Below, in pieces: positions 20,135 to 28,390 of a stretch of DNA of 64,000 bases. The DNA comes from Lentiprolixibacter aurantiacus (lineage in GTDB: Bacteria > Bacteroidota > Bacteroidia > Flavobacteriales > Flavobacteriaceae), in contig NZ_JAPFQP010000001.1 of the NCBI RefSeq assembly GCF_026241225.1, positions 1 to 64,000 on the forward strand, in the 5' to 3' direction. A program made the translations under genes and the position numbers. The notes below the pieces were generated by a model. That model did no database searches. It was not told the DNA's origin and was given only the letters and a program-made list of their open reading frames with translations. The stretch's first letter is position 1. Every line of letters begins with the position of its first letter.

Positions 20135-20659
20135 ATGAAAACAACACTCAGCATGTTCCTGGCATTGTTACTTGTTACAACCCTGGCGGCCCAGGACGAA
20201 GTAAAAGAGATTGAACTATCTAACGGAAACAGCATCCTTCTGGGAAGTATCCCTGAGGATGCACTACGGCAGGCTTCCTATTCCAACTGGTATTCCACGA
20301 ACTATTCCCAATATTTCCCTGATCTGGACCGTATTTCACAGTTTAAGGAAGAACTTAAGAAGTATCACATCCTTGTTTTTATGGGAACCTGGTGTGGCGA
20401 CAGTCAGAGGGAAGTACCACGGTTCATGAAAATTCTGGATGTGGCAGAATTCCCCGAAGAACAAGTCAAACTGGTTGCTGTGGATCAGAGGAGGGAATTC
20501 TACAAGCAGAGTCCGGGTGGTGAAGAGTGGGGATTAAATATCAGCAGAGTACCTACTTTCATCTTCCTTAAAAATGGTAAGGAAGTAGACCGAATTGTTG
20601 AATATCCACTGAATACCCTGGAATTGGACATGGAGAAGATTCTGCTGGGAATGCAGTAA
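20135..20659 (+). CDS. Secreted thioredoxin-fold protein (CGDS active site)
   Basis: 174 residues from the Met at 20135, which opens a signal peptide (MKTTLSMFLALLLVTTLAAQ). The upstream Met at 20102 lacks one. The thioredoxin fold is shown by HILVFMGTWCGDSQREVPRF and by the cis-Pro loop SRVPTFIFLKNGKEVDR. The active site is Cys87-Gly-Asp-Ser90: the second Cys is replaced by Ser, so it is unlikely to be a classic dithiol oxidoreductase and may act as a monothiol reductase or isomerase in the periplasm. It lies 77 bases after the LuxR gene and ends before a bidirectional terminator. Confidence 0.85.
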   Translation: MKTTLSMFLALLLVTTLAAQDEVKEIELSNGNSILLGSIPEDALRQASYSNWYSTNYSQYFPDLDRISQFKEELKKYHILVFMGTWCGDSQREVPRFMKILDVAEFPEEQVKLVAVDQRREFYKQSPGGEEWGLNISRVPTFIFLKNGKEVDRIVEYPLNTLELDMEKILLGMQ

Positions 20660-20677
20660 GTACAAGGTGTATAAATT

Positions 20678-20708
20678 AAAAAGACCCTTCCGTTAGAAGG
20701 GTCTTTTA
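20678..20708. terminator. Bidirectional terminator
   Basis: A perfect 12-base-pair stem AAAAGACCCTTC / GAAGGGTCTTTT with a 5-base loop. A tracts on the left and T tracts on the right serve both the thioredoxin gene (plus) and the DUF302-like gene (minus), which converge here. Confidence 0.9.
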
Positions 20709-20733
20709 TATTAACTAAAATACTGAATAAGTT

Positions 20734-21648
20734 TTAGCGTGAATCGTTATCAGCAGAAGACGAGATGCATAAGCCCTCAAGCGTATCTTCTATATCACCG
20801 GGAGTACTCATAATTTTCATGAAGGTACCCATTGTGAGATCCGGCCAGTGCAACGCTATCCTGTACTTGCCGTGCAACATGGTCGCCTCATTTTTCTGAA
20901 GGATGATCTCATAGGGCAATGCCGCGGCATGTTCAACCCCTATCTTAGGTAGGAAATGGGATTCACCGTCTTCTGTACTTTTCAAGCCTATTCCAAATAC
21001 AGCCACTTGCTTATCCGGATAGACCAGTTCATAGACCTTTACGGTATTTCCCTTCCCGGATTTGAGGTTTTGCCTGATGATCCGCAACCCTTGATTAAAG
21101 GAAGAATATTCTGCCAGGCTAATAGGGTCTGTGAAGTAAGGCATCATAATCTTGTAATGGTATTTTTTCAGCTTATCTGCCTTCACAGTTCCACCAAAGG
21201 GCACAAATTCCTTCCCAACGGAAGTAAGCGCTTTTTTAAGGTCTTTGGATAGTTTATCAAAGATTGCCTGATGCCTGGTAAAATCATCCCTCAGATAGGC
21301 TCTGAGTAAATAATCAGGATTGGTATAGGAAACCGTTACCCGGCCTTCTTTTTCCACAAGTCCCACCTTCAGCACAGCACCGAGAGCACCTCGGTCTGCC
21401 ACTTTAACGGTAGTGTTTTTTAGATCATTTCGCGTAAAGGCAATTACTTTGAGGGATTTGCTATTGGCTGGCTGATATGTACCCAATACCTCAAAGGAAT
21501 TTTGCCGGAGTGCATCCATAATCCCTTCAGACAGGGCGGTAATGGATCCTGTTGTTTCAGTTACCTTAATGTAGGGTGACAATTCCTGTCCCAGCAGATT
21601 AACGCTTCCGCCGAGTACAAGCAATATGCCTGCTATTAAACTTTTCAT
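20734..21648 (-). CDS. Secreted DUF302-like protein
   Basis: 304 residues with a signal peptide ending LGGSVNLLGQ. Residues about 25-160 and 180-300 look like two related alpha/beta modules. The second reads YEIILQKNEATMLHGKYRIA, then LHWPDLTMGTFMKIMSTPGD, a pattern I associate with DUF302 proteins; the assignment is from memory of the family, not from a search. Function of the family is unknown. It is monocistronic, with 246 bases to the divergent lysS. Confidence 0.6.
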   Translation of the reverse strand: MKSLIAGILLVLGGSVNLLGQELSPYIKVTETTGSITALSEGIMDALRQNSFEVLGTYQPANSKSLKVIAFTRNDLKNTTVKVADRGALGAVLKVGLVEKEGRVTVSYTNPDYLLRAYLRDDFTRHQAIFDKLSKDLKKALTSVGKEFVPFGGTVKADKLKKYHYKIMMPYFTDPISLAEYSSFNQGLRIIRQNLKSGKGNTVKVYELVYPDKQVAVFGIGLKSTEDGESHFLPKIGVEHAAALPYEIILQKNEATMLHGKYRIALHWPDLTMGTFMKIMSTPGDIEDTLEGLCISSSADNDSR

Positions 21649-21867
21649 TTTGAAAGTATTTATATGAATTAAACAGTGCTTTACGATTTTCCAGTAATTG
21701 ACTACAGGACAGCATGGTAAATGAAGCTGACAATAGCATGCATTACAACCCTACAAAAGAAGGGATCAGAGGGCTGATTTTTCATGATTTTTATCATAAT
21801 AGGGATAGCATGGATAGCAAAAAGCACCTTTAATTGATCAGCCGCTTTCGCCTTTAGTTAAATAATG

Positions 21868-21875
21868 TAATTTTG
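21868..21875 (+). promoter_or_regulatory. Probable -7 element of the lysS promoter
   Basis: TAATTTTG matches the Bacteroidetes -7 motif TAnnTTTG, 20 bases before the lysS ATG. A clear TTTG -33 element is not visible at the right spacing (only CTTTCG), so this is a partial match. Confidence 0.4.
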
Positions 21876-21894
21876 CGGCTCAAATCATTGTGAG

Positions 21895-23586
21895 ATGCAA
21901 CTTTCTGAGCAGGAAATCGTAAGAAGACAGAAACTCGAGCAACTCAGGGCTATGGGAATCGATCCCTATCCCGCTGCTCTATACCCCGTTGATACCACTT
22001 CAGCCGGAATACGGCAGGATTATGAAGAAGGAAAAAAAGTGGTTATTGCCGGAAGGTTGATGTCAAGAAGGATACAGGGTAAGGCGTCTTTTGCTGAACT
22101 TCAGGATAGCGAAGGACGTATACAGGTTTACTTTAACCGCGATGAGATCTGCCCCGGGGAAGACAAGAGCCTCTATAATGAGGTTTACAAAAAACTCCTG
22201 GATATAGGGGATATTATTGGTATTGAAGGAGAGCTTTTTACAACCAAGGTGGGCGAAAAAACGGTTATGGTCAGAGACTTTACCCTCCTGAGCAAATCCC
22301 TCCGCCCCTTACCCCTGCCCAAGGTAGACGCCGGGGGAAATGTCTATGACGAATTCACAGATCCGGAACTGCGGTACCGCCAGCGCTATGTGGATCTGGC
22401 AGTTAACCCCTCAGTTAAGGACACCTTTATAAAGCGAACCCGGATTACCAACAGCATAAGGGAGTTCCTCAATGAAAAAGGGTACCTGGAAGTGGAAACA
22501 CCTGTATTACAGCCTATTCCAGGGGGTGCAGCCGCCAAGCCTTTTATTACCCACCACAATGCCCTGGATATACCGCTTTACCTTCGTATTGCTAATGAAT
22601 TATACCTTAAAAGACTTATAGTTGGCGGCTTCGATGGGGTCTATGAATTCTCCAAGGACTTCCGTAATGAAGGTATGGACCGGACCCATAATCCGGAATT
22701 TACCATTATGGAGTTGTACGTGGCCTACAAGGATTATCACTGGATGATGGACCTTACCGAGGAATTGCTCGAAAAGGTTGCCCGGGATGCCAATGGGAGC
22801 ACGAAGACTATGATGGGTGATCAGGAGATCGATTTTAAGGCGCCATACCCCAGGATTCCTATTTTGGAAGCCGTAAAAAAATACACCGGATATGACATTG
22901 CGGGCATGGACGAGGCTGAACTGCGCGAAGTGGCCGGAAAACTGGAAATAGAGGTTGATGAGACCATGGGAGTAGGCAAGCTTATCGATGAAATTTTTGG
23001 GGAAAAATGTGAAGCCCACTTTGTACAGCCCACCTTTATCATAGATTACCCGAAAGAAATGAGTCCGCTTACAAAGGAGCACCGAAGCAATCCGGCCCTT
23101 ACCGAGCGGTTCGAGCTTATTATCAATGGCAAGGAGATTGCCAATGCCTATTCCGAGCTGAACGATCCCATTGACCAGCGGGAGCGTTTCGAAGAGCAAC
23201 TCAGGCTCTCTGAAAAAGGAGATGACGAGGCCATGTTTATCGACCAGGATTTCCTCAGAGCCCTTGAATATGGTATGCCACCTACTTCAGGTATTGGAAT
23301 CGGGGTAGACCGTCTGGTGATGCTGCTTACCAACAATTCTTCCATTCAGGAAGTTTTGTTTTTCCCTCAGATGCGTCCTGAAAAAAAACCACTTCAGCTC
23401 AGGGATAACGAAAAAACCATACTGGAGACCCTCAAACCGAGTAAAACTATGCCTTTGGCAGACCTGAAAGCTGCTTCCGGGCTTAGCAACAAGGCCTGGG
23501 ACAAAGGAATCAAGGCCCTGGGAAAACTAGGACTGGTAAAGGTTGTAAAGGAGGGAGACACCCTTAACTGCGTCTTGCAGGAATAA
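21895..23586 (+). CDS. lysS: Lysine--tRNA ligase, class II, with C-terminal extension
   Basis: 563 residues. Charges tRNA-Lys with lysine. The OB-fold anticodon-binding domain covers about 50-150 ([18 protein letters not shown]). Class II motif 1 is near [16 protein letters not shown], motif 2 is [14 protein letters not shown] (residues about 259-272), and motif 3 is [12 protein letters not shown] near 475. A catalytic core would end around residue 500 ([10 protein letters not shown]). The last roughly 60 residues are extra: [20 protein letters not shown] then a helix-turn-helix-like [19 protein letters not shown] and [10 protein letters not shown], which reads as a winged-helix domain. I believe such tails occur in related flavobacterial LysRS. 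Single gene, downstream of the putative promoter at 21868. Confidence 0.97.
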   Translation: MQLSEQEIVRRQKLEQLRAMGIDPYPAALYPVDTTSAGIRQDYEEGKKVVIAGRLMSRRIQGKASFAELQDSEGRIQVYFNRDEICPGEDKSLYNEVYKKLLDIGDIIGIEGELFTTKVGEKTVMVRDFTLLSKSLRPLPLPKVDAGGNVYDEFTDPELRYRQRYVDLAVNPSVKDTFIKRTRITNSIREFLNEKGYLEVETPVLQPIPGGAAAKPFITHHNALDIPLYLRIANELYLKRLIVGGFDGVYEFSKDFRNEGMDRTHNPEFTIMELYVAYKDYHWMMDLTEELLEKVARDANGSTKTMMGDQEIDFKAPYPRIPILEAVKKYTGYDIAGMDEAELREVAGKLEIEVDETMGVGKLIDEIFGEKCEAHFVQPTFIIDYPKEMSPLTKEHRSNPALTERFELIINGKEIANAYSELNDPIDQRERFEEQLRLSEKGDDEAMFIDQDFLRALEYGMPPTSGIGIGVDRLVMLLTNNSSIQEVLFFPQMRPEKKPLQLRDNEKTILETLKPSKTMPLADLKAASGLSNKAWDKGIKALGKLGLVKVVKEGDTLNCVLQE

Positions 23587-23730
23587 CCCCTGAGTTTCTT
23601 TTAAGACTTTATTAACTTACTTGTAATCAGCATGTTAATAGAGAATGCAGTTCATCGAATCCCGGTACTTTGGTGAAATAAAGGCCTTGTATTCTACGTT
23701 TTATATGGGCGAAATCCCTAATTCGCCTAT

Positions 23731-25131
23731 ATGAAGAAAAACTACCTGCTAATATTTTCTGTTTTCCTGCTGATCACCTGTTCCAAGAACGGTGTTGAAG
23801 AAAACACCCCATTACCCGAAGATGCGGTTCTTGAAGCCTGTTTTGAAATGAGCCAGGAAACCATCCTCATCGGTGAAACCCTTCAAATAACCAGTTGTTC
23901 CAAAGGGGCCAGTAAATTTCTCTATGATTTCGGGAACGGTGATGCCAGCACAAAGGAAAATCCTGTCATCACATATCAGGAAGCGGGCACCTATGCCATT
24001 TCATTGACGGTTTCTAACGAAAGTGGAAAATCCAGCTCCTTTGAGGAGGAGGTCAGGGTAGTATCCAATGATGGATTTTACTTTTACCCGGATATTGCAG
24101 AAGGGTTCTCTTCAACACCTCTGGAACTGAGCATTAATCCTATTTCCGGGAAACCTTACTATATAGAACTGCTGCAAGATGAAGTGGGTTCTGAAGGCTC
24201 TAAATTCTACTACCGTGAACTGTCAGAGGACCTGAGTTCGGAAAGACAGTACCTGGCAGACAAACCCTACAACAGCAACTCTGCTTTTGTGAATTTCTTC
24301 CCCAGCGGCAAACAGAATTTTGTGTTCTCAAGGACCCTCAACAGCCTCTATGGGACGCAGGAGGTGAGTTATGATATGAACTGGGCATTCCTAAATGGCA
24401 TCCAATCGGCTAAAAAGCACAGCTACGGAGTCCTGGAGGCAGAAGGCAACTATTTGTATTACGGCACGGAAAAACCCGGAGATTTTCATCAGGCCGCCAT
24501 AGAGATCCGAAACAGCAATGGAGATGCCTTTCAGGTCATTTCCCTTCCAGTTCCCGGTTATGACAATGCAACAATCGGGGATATGATCGCTATAGAAGGC
24601 GGCTATGTAGCCTTTGGAGGGGTTTTCAAAACCAATATGGCTCCTCCCTACATTGCAGATTATTATCCTGTTCTGTTGTTTTTGGATGCCTCCTTTATCC
24701 TGACCCATCATGTGGTCTTTGATGAAACTGCACTTACCGGGGTTGTCGATGCAAGTGATGATCTGAATGGGAGCTTCCATATTGCACAACTTTCCAACGG
24801 CAACCTGGCCATGTATGCCATGGGTGAACTATGGCTCACAGATGCAAACGGGACTACGCTTTTCAGTCAGCACTTTGAAGGCACACCCAACAACCAGGCG
24901 CTGGTTGGCCTGGGCGATAGCTTTGTAATATCTGCCCGGGATTACCTCAAAAAATATAATGCTGCCGGATCCCTGCTCACAGAACTCAAGTACGGCGGAC
25001 AGTACCTGCCGGAAATAATTCGGTATGGCGATTCCCTGTTTTTTGTAGCAGGTTATGAAGATAATGCGCGGATCAAGACCTTCTATGGAAGCACAGATAC
25101 CGACCTGAATTTGATCTCCCTGCAGAATTAG
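23731..25131 (+). CDS. PKD-domain lipoprotein
   Basis: 466 residues. Lipoprotein signal LLITCSKNG with Cys17. A PKD domain at about 35-105 is shown by TSCSKGASKFLYDFGNGDAS and YQEAGTYAISLTVSNESGKS. The remaining roughly 340 residues have repeated short strands of a beta-propeller kind (for example YGVLEAEGNYLYYGTEKP, AMYAMGELWLTDANGTTLF), so a seven-bladed propeller is possible. PKD plus propeller suits binding or structural roles at the cell surface. It lies between lysS and a SLC13-like transporter; the following gene begins 73 bases later. Confidence 0.78.
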   Translation: MKKNYLLIFSVFLLITCSKNGVEENTPLPEDAVLEACFEMSQETILIGETLQITSCSKGASKFLYDFGNGDASTKENPVITYQEAGTYAISLTVSNESGKSSSFEEEVRVVSNDGFYFYPDIAEGFSSTPLELSINPISGKPYYIELLQDEVGSEGSKFYYRELSEDLSSERQYLADKPYNSNSAFVNFFPSGKQNFVFSRTLNSLYGTQEVSYDMNWAFLNGIQSAKKHSYGVLEAEGNYLYYGTEKPGDFHQAAIEIRNSNGDAFQVISLPVPGYDNATIGDMIAIEGGYVAFGGVFKTNMAPPYIADYYPVLLFLDASFILTHHVVFDETALTGVVDASDDLNGSFHIAQLSNGNLAMYAMGELWLTDANGTTLFSQHFEGTPNNQALVGLGDSFVISARDYLKKYNAAGSLLTELKYGGQYLPEIIRYGDSLFFVAGYEDNARIKTFYGSTDTDLNLISLQN

Positions 25132-25204
25132 CCATACATGCAATCTTTCTCATCCATTTTTAAAAACAAGCGAAAAACTATAGATTAGACCCTAAAATCA
25201 ACCT

Positions 25205-26638
25205 ATGGGTCTGAGCAGGAAAGTGGGACTGGTAGCAGGCCCGTTGCTTTTTATTCTGATCATCAATCTCCCCGGGCTTCTTCAAGGACATGAGCAGGCA
25301 AACGCTGTAATTGCCGTGGCGGCATGGATGATCATCTGGTGGATTACCGAGGCGGTTTCCATATCGGTCACCGCATTGCTGCCTTTGATTTTATTTCCCC
25401 TTCTTGAGGTAATGCCCATCGCCGATGTGGGAGCCAATTACGGGAGTCCCATTATCTTCCTTTTTTTCGGTGGCTTTGTACTGGCCCTGGCCCTGGAAAA
25501 GGTAAACCTTCACAGGCGCATAGCCCTTAATATCATACGTGTAACGGGGACAACACCAAACAGGGTGGTCCTGGGCTTTATGATCGCCACGGCATCCCTA
25601 AGCATGTGGATCAGCAATACGGCCAGCACAGTAGTGATGCTCCCCATAGCCATGTCCGTCATTAGCCTTCTGATCAACGATGCTGATGGCTTTACCAAAA
25701 ACGACCAGAATTTTGCACTCAGCGTTATGCTGGGAATTGCCTTTTCTGCCAATGCCGGGGGTATTGCCACCGTTATTGGCACACCGCCTAACTCTGTTCT
25801 TATTGGTTTGCTGGAAAATGAGTATAATATTGAGGTTTCCTTCCTGAAATGGATGACTCTTGGTCTCCCTTTTTCGATTATTCTTGTGGGTATTTGTTAT
25901 TTGGTTCTGGTAAAATGGATGTTCCCCAATAAACAGCTGGCGTTTTCGGCGTCCCGTGAGGTAATTGGTCAGGAACTGGAGAAACTGGGTCCTACTTCGG
26001 GAAGGGAAAAAATGGTGCTGGTAATCTTTGGTATTACCGTTTTCTTCTGGATCTTCAGGACCTTAATCAATAAACTAATACCCGGACTGGGATTGTCTGA
26101 TACGATTATTAGTGTTGCGGGCGCAATTGCCCTGTTTGCCGTTCCCTATAATTATAAAAAAGGTGATTTTATCCTCAAATGGCCGGATACGCAGCGACTG
26201 GCCTGGGGGATACTCCTGCTGTTCGGGGGCGGACTGGCACTGGCCAAGGGTATGTCTGCCAGTGGAATTGTGGATATAGTGTCTGAGGCCATTGCCAGCA
26301 GTGAAATTGGCATACTCTTTACAGCCTCCCTGTTGATATTGCTGATGTTATTTATGACGGAACTCATGAGTAATGTTGCCCTGGTTGCCGTCCTGGCGCC
26401 AGTAGTGGCAGGGATAGCCATAGGCCTGGACATTCCTATGCTCTATTTACTAATCCCCGTAACCATAGCCAGCAGCTGTGCCTTTATGCTACCCATGGCC
26501 ACACCCCCCAACGCTATCGTCTTTGCCAGTGGATATATCAAAGTACACCAGATGGCGAGGGTGGGTATCATACTCAACCTGATCTCGGTTGGTCTTTTGA
26601 TCCTGCTATTTCAGTATATAGTTCCCTTACTTTTTTAA
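25205..26638 (+). CDS. SLC13/DASS family sodium-coupled anion transporter
   Basis: 477 residues, about eleven to twelve hydrophobic segments. The family imports dicarboxylates, sulfate or phosphate with sodium. Diagnostic features are the two repeated SNT and TPPN motifs: ISNTASTVV with GTPPNSVLIG in the first half and LMSNVALVAVLAP with ATPPNAIVFASG in the second. The N-terminus (VAAWMIIWWITEAVSISVTA) is the standard start. Whether the substrate is a dicarboxylate or an inorganic anion is not decidable from these motifs alone. A terminator serving the opposite strand follows immediately. Confidence 0.9.
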   Translation: MGLSRKVGLVAGPLLFILIINLPGLLQGHEQANAVIAVAAWMIIWWITEAVSISVTALLPLILFPLLEVMPIADVGANYGSPIIFLFFGGFVLALALEKVNLHRRIALNIIRVTGTTPNRVVLGFMIATASLSMWISNTASTVVMLPIAMSVISLLINDADGFTKNDQNFALSVMLGIAFSANAGGIATVIGTPPNSVLIGLLENEYNIEVSFLKWMTLGLPFSIILVGICYLVLVKWMFPNKQLAFSASREVIGQELEKLGPTSGREKMVLVIFGITVFFWIFRTLINKLIPGLGLSDTIISVAGAIALFAVPYNYKKGDFILKWPDTQRLAWGILLLFGGGLALAKGMSASGIVDIVSEAIASSEIGILFTASLLILLMLFMTELMSNVALVAVLAPVVAGIAIGLDIPMLYLLIPVTIASSCAFMLPMATPPNAIVFASGYIKVHQMARVGIILNLISVGLLILLFQYIVPLLF

Positions 26639-26639
26639 A

Positions 26640-26666
26640 TAAAAAAACCCGGCTTAATAGCCGGGT
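26640..26666 (-). terminator. Terminator between convergent genes
   Basis: A stem ACCCGGCT / AGCCGGGT with a 4-base loop. The A tract at 26640-26646 becomes a U tract on the minus strand, so it mainly serves the acidic repeat gene to the right. Confidence 0.85.
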
Positions 26667-26693
26667 CACTAATTCAATAAACTTGTAAAGGAA

Positions 26694-27107
26694 TTAAGAA
26701 GCTGAAATTGCGCTGAATCCCTCAGGCAGATAATGCCTGATCTCAAAGTCGAACTCAATTTCTTCCTCTTCCTCAATGTATTCAATGCTATTGAGGTCGA
26801 AATACTTTTTGTAGGGATTAAAGTATTTGGGCAAATACTCCTGCACATCAAAATCTAGCTCTACTTTATCCTCTTCCTCAATAAAGGACACATCCATGAA
26901 GTTTTCAGGGTGTGCATAGGGATTAAAGTCCTCGGGCAGATACAATGCCGTATCAAACCCTAAGTTAACCGGACTTACCTCTTCTATAAAGATGACAGGT
27001 TCGGTTACATTCTGATTTATAATTTTTGGAGAATTCCCAGTCTGTGCTCCCAAGGCCAACACTGTAGAGACAAGCCCCAAAATTCCTGTTAAAATCTCTC
27101 TTCTCAT
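26694..27107 (-). CDS. Acidic secreted protein with three FIEEE/YLPEGFNPY repeats
   Basis: 137 residues. A signal peptide (MRREILTGILGLVSTVLALGAQ) precedes a PKII...N.T linker and three tandem units of about 34 residues (roughly residues 37-66, 71-100 and 104-133; bases 26999-26709). Each unit has the order (F/Y)IEEE..., an acidic cluster, then (L/F).FD...YLP..FNPY. I do not recognise the family. The protein is strongly acidic (many Glu and Asp, few Lys or Arg), which would suit divalent-cation binding, but that is a guess. The neighbour at 27469-28101 has four of the same units. A TATCTTTG -7 element on the minus strand lies at 27139-27132, 25 bases before the ATG. Confidence 0.75.
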   Translation of the reverse strand: MRREILTGILGLVSTVLALGAQTGNSPKIINQNVTEPVIFIEEVSPVNLGFDTALYLPEDFNPYAHPENFMDVSFIEEEDKVELDFDVQEYLPKYFNPYKKYFDLNSIEYIEEEEEIEFDFEIRHYLPEGFSAISAS

Positions 27108-27131
27108 TTCGATTTAATTTAAAATTTGGTA

Positions 27132-27139
27132 CAAAGATA
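27132..27139 (-). promoter_or_regulatory. Probable -7 element of the acidic repeat gene
   Basis: TATCTTTG on the minus strand fits the TAnnTTTG motif 25 bases upstream of the start codon. A -33 TTG at 19-21 bases is not evident, so only the -7 part is supported. Confidence 0.4.
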
Positions 27140-27380
27140 CAACCCCTTTTCAGGGTAATTATTGTCCTTCTGAATACCTTAACAATTGCTTAAAACAATA
27201 ATAAAAATGGGCTTCTTAACATTTCAGATCAAACATTGCGAAGTTCTCATTGGAAGCATCAAAACCTTGCCGAGGCAGCATCAAAACTCGAAAGGTATTG
27301 CCAAGTTGATTTCTTGCAAATTCGTGTTAAATTTTTGTTAAAACGCTGGATTGTTGGTCCGGATCCAATCATTCAGACCT

Positions 27381-27413
27381 AAAAAAAATAAAGCCCTGAA
27401 ACAGGGCTTTATT
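27381..27413 (-). terminator. Terminator of the four-repeat acidic gene
   Basis: A perfect 12-base-pair stem AATAAAGCCCTG / CAGGGCTTTATT with loop AAA. The A tract at 27381-27388 is a U tract on the minus strand. It lies 55 bases past the stop of the gene at 27469-28101. Confidence 0.9.
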
Positions 27414-27468
27414 GCTGACTAATTCAAAATACTGATAGAAAATGAGATTGTATTCTATCGTATACTTT

Positions 27469-28101
27469 CTATATGGCGTAGGGATCGAATCCCTCAGGCA
27501 AAAAATCGGCCGGATTGAAATCAAACTCTATCTCTTCATCCTCCTCGATATACTCCACGGAGTCCAGATTGAACACATAGGTTTCGTATGGGTTAAAGCC
27601 TTCGGGCAGATAGGCCGCGGTATCAAATCCAAGGTCAATTACCTCTTCTTCCTCCATGTAGTTGATTCCTTCTATACCTTCCGGAGCCGCATAAGCGTTA
27701 AAATTATCTGGCAGGTATACTGAGGTATCAAATCCCAGGTCAGATTCATCTTCCTCTATGTAGATTATATTGTCCAGGTTAACATATACCTCGTTTGCGT
27801 TAAAACCTTCTGGTAAATAGTCACGGGTATCAAATCCAAGATCAATAATTTCTTCTTCCTCGATAAAGACGATCTCATTCAGATCCAATTCAGCTGTGGA
27901 ATTGGTAAGGTTCTTACTTATCAACTTGGGCGCTGTTATGAAAGTAGCCGCTTCGCTAGTGTGAACTTCGATGACATTTACTTCCGCATTTACACCCAAA
28001 GCCACTTCCTGATAAGTGCACTCTGCTGTGGCGTTTTGTTCTTGCGGCGTGGTGGTTGTGCTTAACATAACCAATCCACATACTAGTAATAACTTGTTCA
28101 T
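27469..28101 (-). CDS. Acidic secreted protein with four FIEEE/YLPEGFNPY repeats
   Basis: 210 residues. A signal peptide-like start (MNKLLLVCGLVMLSTTTT) is followed by a non-repeat segment of about 50 residues and four tandem units (about 74-105, 108-139, 143-173 and 178-208; bases 27882-27478). Examples are IVFIEEEEIIDLGFDT then RDYLPEGFNANEVY, and INYMEEEEVIDLGFDT then AAYLPEGFNPYETY. It is the same family as the 137-residue protein at 26694-27107, sharing a PKLI..NLT pre-repeat segment. Function unknown. It is divergent from the zinc metalloprotease gene at 28391, with 289 bases between. Confidence 0.75.
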   Translation of the reverse strand: MNKLLLVCGLVMLSTTTTPQEQNATAECTYQEVALGVNAEVNVIEVHTSEAATFITAPKLISKNLTNSTAELDLNEIVFIEEEEIIDLGFDTRDYLPEGFNANEVYVNLDNIIYIEEDESDLGFDTSVYLPDNFNAYAAPEGIEGINYMEEEEVIDLGFDTAAYLPEGFNPYETYVFNLDSVEYIEEDEEIEFDFNPADFLPEGFDPYAI

Positions 28102-28390
28102 TTTAATTAGTTGATTGCTTGCCTTGTCGGTTCAGCGTTTATTAATTGTTGTTTGATTATAAGACGGAACAAAAACAAGTTTGTTACAGATTTCGTTACG
28201 ATTTAACAGCTAATTATGAGATTTAAACAGGTCCGGATAGTTTAAAAAAAATATCTTATATAATTGATTTTCAATTATTTATAATCTTATAGATATATTA
28301 GCAGGAATCGATCTACTTATGATTTTCTTAACAGTAGAATCCATTTATTTTTCAGTTATTTGAAACCGTTTTTACAAAAAAATACAGCTT

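Larger units (their letters stand above)
27108..27468. other. Intergenic region between the two acidic repeat genes
   Basis: No gene found. It holds the -7 box at 27132-27139 and the terminator at 27381-27413. The two repeat genes are on the same strand but have a terminator between them, so they are probably separate transcripts. Confidence 0.7.

Noticed and set aside
26694-28101. The acidic repeat proteins as multi-core precursors of a modified peptide
   Set aside because: They carry secretion signals rather than leader peptides, and no ATP-grasp, lanthipeptide or radical-SAM enzyme is nearby.
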